64,000 bases of DNA from Blasia pusilla. Lineage: Eukaryota > Marchantiophyta > Marchantiopsida > Blasiales. The notes below the pieces were generated by a model that made no database searches, was not told where the DNA came from, and was given only the letters and a program-made list of their open reading frames with translations. The position numbers and the translations under genes were made by a program. The stretch is from the NCBI GenBank assembly GCA_050084515.1, contig CM114271.1, positions 43,400,001 through 43,464,000 on the forward strand, written 5' to 3'. Numbering within the stretch: position 1 is the first letter of the stretch; every line of letters begins with the position of its first letter. Positions 10,920 to 22,214 of the stretch are shown here, piece by piece.

Positions 10920-11589
10920 TAATGATGGGGATAAATCCTCTAGTCACTATTTGTTCTCTTGCACAAAATTCACAACATACAGAATACCAGAATAATACAA
11001 GAATTGTTCAACACATTCAGCAGCCTAGTTTCAATGCCCAAAGCTGCACTGGTAAGTAATGTGTATTGGGGATCCCAATTGGGTAAAGTAGAGGGTGTTG
11101 TAAAGAGCTTTCTGGTTGACACTTGGAATCTCCGCACCAACACTCTGTATGGTCAGCACTCACACTATATGAGAGTGTCTCTCTCCTCTCATTTGGTGCC
11201 TTCTTCACTTGCTCCTCTCTCTACACCCATCCAGTCTCAAGCACCATCCAGGGCACGGGGTCTACAGTCGCAAGGCTATGACAAGCACCACTTAAAGACT
11301 ACAGTCTCTGAGTTGGTCAACACTTTGTACACTCACCACTCACACTGTATGAGAGTGTCTCCTTCCTATCATATGGTACCTTCTTCACTCTTCCTCTCTC
11401 TCTAGACTTATCCCAGTCTCTAGCACCGTCCAACCAGTGTGTGGGATCGATGGTCCCTAGGCTACCACAGGCACTACTTAGTAAGTTGTCTCTGAAGGGG
11501 TCCCATAGGCCTCTGGGCTTCCCGGGGACTAGAAATCTAACTCAACTCAACTCTCTCTCATTGTCTGTAAATAAAGTGTAGTTGCATTT
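10920..11589 (+). repeat. LINE 3'-end fragments between two LTRs
   Basis: No intact gene. A short stretch near 11080-11130 translates to KVEGVVKSFLVDT, which matches the end of the LINE ORF2 read on the minus strand at about 45410-45450 (KVDGVVKSFLVDT). It is followed by two copies (about 11155-11215 and 11335-11400) of a conserved tail containing CTCACACTATATGAGAGTGT. A sequence ending in TAAATAAAGTG near 11570 resembles a poly(A) signal. Similar tails lie at 12740-12900 and, inverted, at 45250-45310. Confidence 0.6.
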
Positions 11590-12360
11590 TGTTGAAATCA
11601 GAATTCTACTCAGATTTCACTTTTAAAACTTTAAAATCATAGAAAAATAGCAGATCCAAACAGGATCTTCCACTAAACCATGTACATGAGGGTAATCACT
11701 TACAAACCTGAAAGAGCAAATCTAAAATGGATTGCATGCAGAGCTAGCCTGCAACTTTTATTGAGAACTGGGTGTTGATAGAGCAAAACCCTATTAGAAT
11801 ACGCAGGACCTGAAAAGAGGTGGTTGAAACCAAGATGTTGGAGTATGTGACCAATTGGTTCTTGGAGCATCCTCCACAACAATGCACATCTCCTTCTTAG
11901 TTGATCAAGCCACCAGCAGGGTTTCAGGTACGAAGGAGCTAATCTCAAGACACTGCCTTCCAGGGCAGGAGTAGAAGTGAATCAAAGAAGTAGGAAAGAG
12001 TGTGTTATATAGTTTCCTAGAAGGGGCCAGCAGAAGGGAAGGTGGAAGGGTCAGCACAACAGGACCAGGCCAGCACACCAGGCATAGGCCAGTACACTAT
12101 GAGCAAGGCAGCACACCATGCATAGGCCAGCACACTATGAGCAAGGCAGCACATCAGGCCAACACACCCTGAGCACAATTAACATAACCAGAACTAACAA
12201 GAAGAGTTAAGAAATAACTAGTAACCTAACTGAAGTGAGCGACTTGTAACTATGGTAGGATTCCAACCATGGTTTGTAGAACTAACCACAGTATAAACTA
12301 AATGAAAAACGATGGGGGAAAGATTTTGAACAGCAGACAATTTTATATGAAATTCTAACA
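11590..12360 (-). repeat. Solo LTR, inverted, same family as 10193-10919 (771 bp)
   Basis: On the minus strand it begins TGTTAGAATTTCATATAAAATTG and ends ...CTGATTTCAACA, collinear with the plus-strand LTR but diverged by scattered substitutions and by extra copies of a short GGCCAGCACAC repeat (about 12045-12165). No purine tract or primer-binding site flanks it, so it is a solo LTR. I could not find a convincing 5-bp target duplication (CATTT on the left, TTTAG on the right). Confidence 0.82.
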
Positions 12361-13424
12361 TTTAGCTCCACAGCAACATCCTATATGGTCATTACAGCCC
12401 CTACTAGTACTCGATTCCGAGTGCAGAGGCTGCAGAATGCAAGTTATTCTGCAAGCAACTGCTCAACCGTTGGATGTAAATAGAGATGTGAGTTGGATGT
12501 GAATAGAAATGTGAGCCGTAATAAAAACATTTGGACTCACTCATTTACTCTCGTTTCTACAAGCCGTGTTACTTCCCCGTGTTAATGCTTTCTGTGCCTC
12601 CCTGTGTTACTACCCTTCCATGCTGTGTTAGCCTTTCTCCCGCAGTGTCAGTGCTTCTCCGAGCACTAACACGACATAGTTTTTAACATGCTGTGTTAAA
12701 AAATACGAAGAGGGCATGCCCTGGTTTTGGTTTAAAAAACCCAAAACTGGTTACTCACACTATATGAGAGAGTCTCCCTCCACATATGGTACCTTCTTCA
12801 CTTCTTCCTCTCTACACCCATCCTACTCTCTTCAACCATTCAACCAGGGCACGAGGATTATGATCACAAGGATACCACATGCCCTGACTATGAGTACAGT
12901 CTGAGCAATGTGTAGTGTAGTCCTTTCTTTTCCATTTGATTGTTACAAGCAGGCTGCTTCTCATGTGCTGAGCTATTACTGTGTATCCTTTATTTTATAT
13001 GGCATTGTTTGATTGACTTGAAAAGCAGACTAATTTTATTATAGATAAGAGATCAGGTTTTAAAAAAAAAATTATCACAGTACTTGAACACACAACCCCC
13101 ATTTGACCTGCACAAGCACGACGCCAACTTATTTTTGGATGCCGTCAAGGCCATCTCATTATGGTCATCTCCATGAAATGTAAGTCTCCTAAATCTCAGG
13201 AGGTGGTTCATCGTGATCCATTGTAATGCTTTAGGATTAAGCTCCTATCACGCAATCGTTTGTTTCTTTTTTTGCTAGTTCCTTAGTGTGCAGGTACTGA
13301 GAAGGTATTTTATTCATTCCTCTTTAGGCCAGAAAAGAAAGAAGACACATTTTGATCTAGAAGTGAAATAAATCCCCGGATTGCTGGGTATGCTTGTCCC
13401 ATCATCACGTTCCTTTTCATGCAG
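12361..13424. other. Non-coding stretch upstream of the dynein exons, probably intron
   Basis: No open frame with recognisable content. At about 12740-12905 it holds another copy of the LINE 3'-tail repeat (CTCACACTATATGAGAGAGT followed by ACACCCATCC and GGGCACGAGG). An A-run lies at 13062-13072. The dynein exon at 13425 is preceded by a normal acceptor (TTTTCATGCAG), so this stretch should belong to an intron. Confidence 0.5.
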
Positions 13425-16400
13425 GGCTTCAGTGACGAATTTTCCAAAAATCCCAAGCAATGGATGAATGTATATGAGAGTCCTCAGCCATACAGAGCAC
13501 CATTCCCAGCCAAGTGGGATAAGCTCAGCAGTTTCCAAAAGCTTCTTGTGGTCCGAGTGTTGCGCCCAGAAAAGATTGTGGAAAGTGTGAATGAATTTGT
13601 CTCTGCATCAATGGGTCAGAAATACATGGATCCACCGCAGTTTGACTTGTCTCTGGCTTATCCAGACTCCAGCAACACCATTCCTTTGGTTTTTGTTCTG
13701 TCTGCTGGATCGGATCCCATGGCAAGCCTACTTAAATTTGCTGAAGGCCTGAAACAAAATGTACATCTCTCAAAACCCCCTGCTGTCTGCATTTTGCAAC
13801 CAAAAGTGCATCTTCAGATTGATCTACCTGCACTGTCGGTCACACAAATTTGAAGACTTAGCAATCCTTAGACCTATAAAGTTAGTTGTATTTGTCAGGA
13901 CAGCTCTAGGATGGTTGTAACAGTATCTTTCAAGCTAGCTATAGTACGATCACAAGGAACTAACAGAGTTGAGGACCATCCAATGGCCAATGACATTCAC
14001 AGGTGAACACAGTTTCTTTGGGTCAAGGACAAGGACCCAAAGCAGCTGATATGATAGAGAAGGGAGCACGGGTTGGTGACTGGGTTGTCCTGCAGAATTG
14101 TCACTTGGCCGCTTCATGGATGCAGCATTTGGAAAGGATTACAGAAAATATAAACCCTGACCATGCCAATGTTGCATTCCGCCTGTGGCTCACCAGTTAT
14201 CCTTCAGATCAGTTTCCAGTTTCCATTTTGCAGAACAGCGTGAAGATGACCAATGAATCTCCGAAAGGCTTGAGAGCCAACATGTTGCTGGTAATCTTCT
14301 TGCATTAACCAAATGGTCAATTCGAATGAGAATGTTATCCTTGCTTCTTTGCCTTGTCTTAGACCCAAGGCCATTGAGACGCTGTGGTTCTCTATTTGCC
14401 ATGAAAGTTTCATGTGACAGTTTGTCTGCTCCTGTCACCCGGCGCCTTAAATTTTGCTCGCATGACAGGAGGAGTAGCCCAGACATTAGTTAACATCATT
14501 TTGAATGTCCTCAGACAAAAACTTCTCAAGTTTGTGACATATTTCTGATCCAATGAGCTCGCTAATTAAATGAGTAGGCACTCATCGAGCTCCTCAATTG
14601 ATGGTGAGTTTCTGTGCAGAGCTTCCAAAGTTATCCACTTAGTGACCCAAAATTCTGGGGTATGGTAACTGGAGACAGGGCCATGGTCTGGAGGAAGATG
14701 GTCTTTGGATTGGCTTTCTTCCATGCATCTGTCCAAGAGCGCCTGAAGTATGGACCGCTAGGATGGAATATTCCTTATCAATTCAGTGATCCGGACATAA
14801 AAATCAGTATGCGTCAGCTTCAATCTTTCCTCATGGAGTATCCAGACAGTATCCAATTCAAGGTCTGATTTGTTGTACCATTCTTCTCTCCCCTCTATCA
14901 TCAGGATCTGTGCGAGTTGCATACTCAACTTTAGAGTTCCCATGTAAGAACATGCTGACGAGTGGCCTTGTCACTGTCCAGGCTCTAGTGTATTTAACAG
15001 GTGAGTGCAACTATGGCGGAAAAGTCACCGACGCGCATGATCGCAGAACCCTGATGAGTATTTTGAATGTGTTCTATTGCCCTGCAATTCTTGACGACGA
15101 ATATCGGTTTTCGCCCTCAGGGCTGTACTATGCACCACCACACAGTAAATACCAAGACTACATTGACTTCATCAAGGAGTTTCCTCTTCAGGCTAAGCCT
15201 GAATGCTTTGGGCTGCATGAAAATGCTGATGTCACCAAAGACCAGCAAGAAAGCAACCTGTTGCTCCGTTCTGTTCAGGCCACTATGGTAATCTACTCTC
15301 CTCGCTAGAACCTTCATCGGCGTGTGGTTTGTCGAGTCGAACACCTGGAACAGTTAATTTCTCGAGACTTCACTATCTTCTTTGAATGTCATTTATGTTG
15401 CTTCACCTGGCATGCGTTTGTGGTGCGAGTACAGTACTTCTAAGTTCCATCTCATGGACGATAAATCAGTTCTTCCTCGTTGTATCTTTTGAAAGTTCTG
15501 TCTAGACCACAATTTCTGACCGAAGAAGAAAGTTATTCATTTGAATCGAGTTCTTAATTACTCATGCCTTGGTTTGTTGCGGTCACAAGGGTGCTTTAAC
15601 TTTTCTTTCATTACTACACACATCGTGTGCCTTGTTTGCTACTAAAGTTCGACCCATTGGATATCTAGGATCCTCTAACCACCCAAGCGAACCTCCGATG
15701 TCTCTGTACTGGTTGATTTGAAGGAGAATATGTTCACTTTGATTGCAGAGCAATACAGCTTCCTCTGGAGGCCGCAGCAGAGAGGACGTGATTTTAGAAA
15801 TCGCCGCTGACATAGCTGCAAAACTTCCGCCGCAATTTGATGTGGAGATGGCTCGTTTTATATATCCAGTTAGTTATGGAGAGAGCATGAATTCTGTTCT
15901 TCACCAGGAAATGATTCGATATAACAAGCTGACTGAAGTTCGTTTTCCTCTCCAACCATTCTCGTTTTCAATAGCAGCTCCTATGACAACATCAGATTGG
16001 ACTTCCCTAAACTCTTCCACCGCCTTGGCCCTGGATGCCAACACTTTCACGTCCAGTAGTAACCAGGTTCAGCACTGTGGTCTTTATAGTTGGACACCTA
16101 GAACAACCAGCTTCTTTGGACAAAGCTGTATTCCTGTGGCTGTTATTTGTCTGGTCTGTCATGGCATTTGTCGATTCTGGAAGCTCTATAACTTCAAGTC
16201 CCATGGCCGCCCTCGTAGTTCCCCGTGAACAACACATCGGTAATCGGTTCACCCATTCATTCATTCACTCTCCTTGTAGATAAAATCGAGTGTTTTTTTC
16301 TGCCATCCTAAACCTGTCACCCACGGTCTTCCTCCTGTGCAGTGACATGAGAATCTCTGCAACTGTCTGGATCTTTCTTTCCAATCGGAGCGCTCTTCCA

Positions 16401-17279
16401 TGACTTCCAGCCACCATACTCCCTCATCGTACTTCTATGTCAGATCCCGTCCTATCCTGCATCGTTTCGGGTGCTGCTGAGTAGCTCTTGCACCATAACG
16501 CCAGTGCAAGTAGTAGTTCTAGTCCAACGATGCATGTGCTCCATCCCTATAAGATTGAACGACCCAGTTACGCATCATATCATGTCTCGCAGGTGATTCG
16601 AAACAGTCTGGTCGTGGTTCAGAAGACCTTGAAAGGATTGATCGTCATGTCAGCAGAGATTGAGAAACTGACACAGAGTATATATTTGGGGGGGATGCCC
16701 GGCATGTGGGCCCCGTTCTCATACCCGACCATGAAACCACTTCTGAGCTATGCTGCCGATCTATTCGAGCGTTTGGCGATGCTTCGAGACTGGATGGCCA
16801 ACGGGGCGCCACCCAAGTTCTGGATCAGTGGGTTCTTCTTCACCCACGCATTTTTGACAGGAGTGCTGCAGAATTATGCTCGGAAGTACCACATTCCCAT
16901 CGAGACGGTGGGTTGGAATTTCAAGTGCATGCCCAAGGACGGAAACTATAACAACAAACCAGAGGACGGATGCTACGTCTACGGAATGTTCGTGGAAGGC
17001 GCACGATGGGACGAGAATGAGATGATGCTGGCCGAGTCTAAGCCCAAGGTCCTCTACTCGCCTGCTCCACTCATCTGGTTGCAGCCTTGTGTCATCGCAG
17101 ACAAGAAGAAATTCCCGTGCTACTCTTGCCCCTTATACCGGACTTCTGAGAGGCGGGGCGTGTTGGCCACAACCGGCCATTCCTCCAACTTCGTCATCAA
17201 CATCGACTTGCCCACCGACAAGCCCCAGGATCACTGGATTCGTCGTGGCGTAGCAATGCTGCTCACTCTCAGCGACTGA
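13425..17279 (+). CDS. Dynein heavy chain, inner-arm axonemal type, C-terminal six exons
   Basis: Exons 13425-13760, 14003-14290, 14620-14862, 14982-15287, 15749-15937 and 16593-17279 all have GT...AG borders, all join in phase 0 and contain no stop until TGA at 17277. Together they give about 682 residues covering the end of the motor: [47 protein letters not shown] (AAA6 region), [20 protein letters not shown], then the C-terminal domain with [20 protein letters not shown] and the end [12 protein letters not shown]. This best fits single-headed inner-arm axonemal dyneins, which power sperm flagella. Upstream exons are not in the window: the left side is filled by retrotransposons, so either the intron is at least 13 kb long or the gene is cut. 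Intact splice sites and frame argue for a working gene. Confidence 0.93.
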
Positions 17280-17774
17280 TTATTCGGCTGACCTGCAGCC
17301 TGTTTTGCGTAGCACAGCTTCCGGCTCTCGAACCCTCCTATATGTGAGCTGTTTTTCACGAGACAGGATCTGCTGACTGACTTAATGAGCGGCGAAGGTT
17401 CCTCTCGGCCACCTACCGAGCTCCTCCCATTCTCAACTGCACACTAATAAGCTGCATAGGAGGTCACATGGACGAAATATACACTTTATGAGAAACTGGG
17501 ATGGAAAACTGGGAGGGGGGGCATAGAGAGCCACAAAACCCGCGGGCTGAAACCGGCCCGGACACATGGAAGAATGATTCTGTAAACGCATTCTGATTTA
17601 AATAATTTTTATGAATATGTTTTGAGACCCTGTCCACAAGAAATACCTCATTTCTTGACCAGTCAAATAATAAACGATTAGGTTTACTCCTAAACCTCGG
17701 ATCTCCCCACAGTCGATTTAGGATTACAACCTATGTGGAAGTACATCCACCTTTAGATGCATATTTAATGAATT

Positions 17775-18000
17775 CCCAATATGTGGCTAACGTATCATTA
17801 TTAATCCACGCCCCACCATTTCGGGGCCCATGGTAGGTTTACTCCCTGTATTAATGTCCAGGATACTTAGTCTCTTGAACAAGACATCGATGCGTATGCG
17901 GTTAACGTATCAGCATCAGTCCACGCCCCACCGTTTCCGGGGCCACAGTAGTTCTTTCTATTCCGTGTATTAATGTACTGGATACTGAGTCTTCCTGAGA
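17775..18000. repeat. Diverged tandem duplication, unit about 115 bp
   Basis: Two copies share GGCTAACGTATCA / GGTTAACGTATCA, CCACGCCCCACC followed by a GGGGCC tract, and TATTAATGTCCAGGATACT / TATTAATGTACTGGATACT. The copies begin near 17782 and 17898. Confidence 0.7.
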
Positions 18001-18020
18001 CTAAGGCATAACGAAGAAAG

Positions 18021-18066
18021 ACCTAAACTACAACAAAGACTACTCTCTTTGTTGTAGTGTTTAGGT
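18021..18066. repeat. Hairpin with 18-bp interrupted stem
   Basis: ACCTAAACTACAACAAAG (18021-18038) pairs with CTTTGTTGTAG (18047-18057) and TTTAGGT (18060-18066), leaving an 8-base loop and a 2-base TG bulge. Function unknown. Confidence 0.7.
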
Positions 18067-18544
18067 GAAGAACACCCATACGAACCAAGTTCTTCGCGAA
18101 TCGCGTGGATTTCGCCATGACCACGATGGCCTTTCTTTCAACACGCACACGTGCTGTCCATGGAATTTTCATGGTGTGGACAGTGGAGCACTGACTCCGG
18201 GCCGCCATAGTTGGCGAGCGTCGAGCGACTGTGATTGTGAGCCCCACGTGAACAGGATCGCGTGCGTCGCATGCGGACAGTACCCCTGCACGCAGACCAT
18301 GGCCCCGCTCCGTGTTTCAGGTCCTTCTGCGACTCCACGTTCGGAGAGAGCTTTCGACTGGTAGTCTGATTGGCCGGAGAATACTCCAAATAATGAGAGG
18401 AGCCCTGAACTGGATTGATTTCGTGCGCGACTTGTACTGAATTCACTCTCGAAGGACCCGCTCCACTTGAAGGTAAGTATAGCAAACAGAGAGCAAAGGT
18501 GAAAACATGTTCATAAACTCAAGTATGCTCCGAGTGGTCATAAG

Positions 18545-18665
18545 TTCATGTCTGCCGTGTGGCCACGTTGATCATGCATTCAAGTCTGCCGTGTGAACGC
18601 TTTGATCGTACATTCAAGTCCGCCGTGTGGCGACTTTGATCATACATTCAAGTTTGCCGTGTTTG
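18545..18665. repeat. Minisatellite, about 35-bp unit, four copies
   Basis: The unit contains CATTCAAGTCTGCCGTGTG and TTTGATCAT. GCCGTGT recurs four times at a spacing of roughly 35 bases, with substitutions in each copy. Confidence 0.75.
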
Positions 18666-18906
18666 CTCTACGTTTGTTGGATTTACTTCAGCTCCCTCAG
18701 ATTCTTACGCTGGCACCTCGAGGGCTTTAAATCTGCTTGTACGAAACTTCCAACTTTTTCAGCAGCGTTTGATTAAGAAGATTTTCGTGTGCTAGTCGAC
18801 AATATTAGGACCGTTTAGGTTTCACTTATGCCTAAAGTTGTTATGACTTGATCAGTTTCAGATAGTACAGGCTCTCAAGCGAAACTGAAATTTGGTTATC
18901 CCGCAG

Positions 18907-18952
18907 CAGCTATGAAGAGCACGAAACTGAGATTCCGTGCTCTTCATAGCTG
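18907..18952. repeat. Perfect 17-bp inverted repeat
   Basis: CAGCTATGAAGAGCACG (18907-18923) and its exact reverse complement (18936-18952) are separated by 12 bases (AAACTGAGATTC). A single strand would fold into a stable hairpin. No flanking element recognised. Confidence 0.88.
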
Positions 18953-19985
18953 TGGAAAATTCTATACCCCATGCCAGTACGCAAACGAACCTTCTTCAGA
19001 CTGCGAAACAAGGCGGGGAATCGTCGCACACGCCAACAGTCTGAAGCAGTCCAGTGATTACCAAAAAAATTACCCGACGAATGGGTTGCCGTCCTCTCAT
19101 ACATCTATCTTCGACTCCGTCCTCACAAAGAATAGAAAATCGGTAGTCTGAATGCAGATCTGCAACGAAGTCACGACACAAAAAGAAGAACCAAGACTGG
19201 ACTTCACGTGTAAACCGTCTCACGATGGATAGAGCAGACAGAGCTGGGCGCGTGCAAGCAATGCATTCAGAAACGAAGAGCGAAAGACTCAACTCGGCAC
19301 CAAGACGATGAAGATCTCTTAGAATAAATCATGAGTTCTCGTAAACGTCACAGATCAACGTTCGGAACTCCTAAAAGTTCAACACAGATCTTACAGTTTC
19401 GAACCCTTGAAATGAGGACCTGGCATGGGTGGGTGGTGGCCACATTAGTGAGCCACTTCCTGATCGAGTTCACCGGTTCCAACGTTGAACGAAAAATTTC
19501 ACTGTACATATTTCTCTGCCTGCTGAACGCTTTTGTCTTTTAAAATTTGGGTGTTGTAATATACGCAAAAGTTACTCAATGGAATGGGAGATCTGGCTGG
19601 CCACCCTTGTGCAGGGTCTTTCATCACATTGGTGTATGTGCGGGCATTACCTTATGCACATTGTGAGTAGGCCAACAATGGAAATTCGATCTAAAATAAA
19701 ATTTAACATGATGGCCAGAGCATGCTCTTATAGACCGGACACAAATCTGGCTCGGGAATAAATCATATCGATCAATCCAAGTCGCAAGTGGTCATGGAAT
19801 AACGAATGGAGGCGTGCGACGCAAAGGGAACGCCCCATTTCCATCAATAACTGAACTCTTATCTGATAAGACTCCATTTGCTCTGATCCTAACCTTCATG
19901 CATAAATCTATATCGATTAATTTTCCTCCAGAGGTCTGGTTGAGCGGGTTCTCACCCTGACAACGTAGGATGCGCGAGGGTGCAT

Positions 19986-21125
19986 TTACAATGGCGTCAG
20001 GTGGTTCAGTTCAGAGAAAGCTCGACCAGGTACTGAACTGCCACGCCAAATCTCCGCGCAACCCTTGCCTTGGCCAAAAGGAGAACCATCGTCACACTTG
20101 CCGAGAATTACGAGAGATTTTCCGTGAGGTCCACCAAATTCAAGGTTCGTTGTAGCTTTGATGGTTGTTAGTTTGATTCTGAGAAGTAGTTCCCCTCCTG
20201 GCGAAAACTTCACAACTTCGCCGCCACCATTTCTTGTGACATAAAGATTTCCCAGTATATCCGTGCGCATACCGTCGATGTCGATGGATTCGGTGTTGTC
20301 GAGCTGCTGGAAGTCGACAAAGAGCGTTTGATTCGAGACATCACCAGTGCTAGGATCGATTGCGTACTTCCAGATCTTGTTAGACACCACGGTGTTGTTT
20401 TTGTTGAAGGCTTCTGAGAGGTAGAGCGTCTTTTCGTCGGGGGAGACCTCGATACCATTTGTTCGGCCCAAGACTGCGAGCCTGTTGACCTTCACTGGTC
20501 CACTGATTTGGGATCCTAAGACGTTGAAGAAGGAAGAAGGCGCCTCGCACATCCAGAGTCCGCCATCTCCCACAACTGTATCTGAAGTGTAGTTCTGCCC
20601 TGACGCGTACACTCTTCCCGCTCTAGTGGCGATAGCCACATCATTTGTCTTCACCATTGTGGCATCGTGGCAAAACACACTGCTGGTCAATTTCCCCCAT
20701 GGTCCACTCTTCTGAATCTGAACAATTTGCTGGCCGTTCACGTCTGCTGCGAGAGCCCTGACCTGAATGCCGTGGCCGCTGTGCCTAGCGTGAAAAGCTG
20801 AAGTCGGGAGGAATCTGAGTCCATTGAATTGAGCTGCATCTGATCGGTCCCTGAAAAAGAGATCCTGATGAAGACGCCCGTATCGGCTCGCTACTCGCCC
20901 CAGTGCAGATACATTTCCATGGAAGTCCGTGGCATATATACTACCAAATTTGTCCACCGATGCGGCTTCAATGAAAGGCCCGTATACGGTCATGTTAATC
21001 GTCAGAAACGGTTTTGCGAATTCGACAGGAACCGCGTTTGCTTCGGCGAACGCACGGCTCCAAGTCGCCGCACAGATTTGAAAGAGAAGGAAGACCAGCA
21101 GATGCTCTTTCACCGTAGGGATCAT
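19986..21125 (-). CDS. Secreted SMP-30/gluconolactonase-like six-bladed beta-propeller protein
   Basis: Single-exon frame of 379 residues. The N terminus has a hydrophobic segment (HLLVFLLFQICAATW) typical of a signal peptide with likely cleavage near residues 25-30. Later motifs match the SMP-30/gluconolactonase/LRE family: NGIEVSPDEKTLYLSEAF (about 220-238) and DGMRTDILGNLYVTRNGGG (about 282-300), the blades that carry the metal-binding Asn and Asp residues in that family. Five N-glycosylation sequons (NMT, NVS, NYT, NNT, NQT) fit an extracellular or vacuolar protein. By family it may hydrolyse a sugar lactone or related ester; the substrate cannot be told. The first ATG is used because the signal peptide follows directly. 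It is intronless, unlike the neighbouring dynein. Confidence 0.85.
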   Translation of the reverse strand: MIPTVKEHLLVFLLFQICAATWSRAFAEANAVPVEFAKPFLTINMTVYGPFIEAASVDKFGSIYATDFHGNVSALGRVASRYGRLHQDLFFRDRSDAAQFNGLRFLPTSAFHARHSGHGIQVRALAADVNGQQIVQIQKSGPWGKLTSSVFCHDATMVKTNDVAIATRAGRVYASGQNYTSDTVVGDGGLWMCEAPSSFFNVLGSQISGPVKVNRLAVLGRTNGIEVSPDEKTLYLSEAFNKNNTVVSNKIWKYAIDPSTGDVSNQTLFVDFQQLDNTESIDIDGMRTDILGNLYVTRNGGGEVVKFSPGGELLLRIKLTTIKATTNLEFGGPHGKSLVILGKCDDGSPFGQGKGCAEIWRGSSVPGRAFSELNHLTPL

Positions 21126-22047
21126 GATTTTCGATCGTTGGTACGTTTGAACACAATTCAGATCAACCGAATCTTCGTAGTCTAATGGGAGCTAAGATCG
21201 TCACGCGAAGAAGAAGACGAAAGCAACTATGCACTCAGAGCGCCCCCGGCTACTGGCCGAGATGTGGACAGCCTGCTTCAGATCTAAGTTTTGAGATCCG
21301 CTGGTATGGAGTCGACTGGTTCTGATATCAGAAGCCTGAGCAGTCAGTCGACGCCTGCTCCGGGTCGCGAAAGCATGACTTGACCGATTCCTAGGTTGCT
21401 GGTCCACTTGAGAAAGATGAGCATGACATCCGCAGTAACTGAGATGGAGTGTTGACCTTCGCTCGGTAGTGCGTAGAACACTGGTGGGCTATCTAGCATC
21501 GCTATCTAGAGTACGTTGGCTGGGCACAAATATCCTTGAAAAGTAGAACTTAGTCTTCAGGCTGGGGCTGCTGGCAGTGCTGAACACTCAATTACCCAGT
21601 AGATTGCGCGTGAGACTCAGTAAACATGATATTAACTTTTAGTACTTTACTGTTGGACTCGTCGTTTCCACTCATGAGGAGCGGCTAGCCCGGGGGGAGG
21701 CACAGGATGACCCGGGGTAAACGCCTTGACGGGGGTGCTAAGTGCTGTGCTCTAGTTGGCTGTCCGATGAGCCAACGTGTTAGCGGATGGCCAGGCCTAC
21801 TTAAATCTGGAGCTTCCTCCGGTTGAAGTTTTATTCCAAGTGCGTCGTCTAACCGGCTCGTAGATCTTGAGGTTCTCATGGGAACTGTAGCGCAAGAGAG
21901 TTTCTATGACAATGTTCACCGAGGATCGCGATCTCTCGATCGTCGGGATTTCTTCTCGCCGCTCCTCAGCTGCGTAGAACTTCCAATTCGTATTCCTTGG
22001 TGTCCACCGAGGTACGACGTCGAAGCTGACACGTAAGTTCTGTGACG

Positions 22048-22214
22048 GTCACTCTTTCTCCGGAAGAGTGACGGTCGGACTCTTTACGGTTTACGGACCC
22101 TAAACCGTAAACGCCCCGGGTTATCGCTAATCGCAGATTCGCAATATCGCTCTGCGGCTCTCCTATCCTGTCGGTGGGTTCTCATTGCATCGCCCGGCCT
22201 CTCTATCGAGAGGC
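22048..22214. repeat. Cluster of three short hairpins
   Basis: GTCACTCTT (22048-22056) pairs with AAGAGTGAC (22064-22072). TTTACGGTTTA (22083-22093) pairs with TAAACCGTAAA (22101-22111). GCCTCTC pairs with GAGAGGC at about 22197-22214. The first two stems are perfect, each with a 7-base loop. Confidence 0.75.

Larger units (their letters stand above)
17280..19985. other. Intergenic region between dynein and the propeller gene
   Basis: No supported gene. It holds a dispersed repeat at about 17512-17560 (GGGGGGGCATAGAGAGCC), a diverged tandem duplication at about 17775-18000, two strong hairpins (18021-18066 and 18907-18952) and a minisatellite (about 18545-18665), each listed separately. The short open frames here show no known motif. 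Confidence 0.6.

Noticed and set aside
10193-12360. The inverted LTR pair as terminal repeats of one DNA transposon
   Set aside because: Each copy has TG...CA LTR ends, and the left one directly follows a copia pol stop and purine tract.
13314-13538. Minus-strand frames across the dynein exons (also 13525-13725 and 14190-14486)
   Set aside because: They overlap well-supported dynein exons on the other strand and have no recognisable content.
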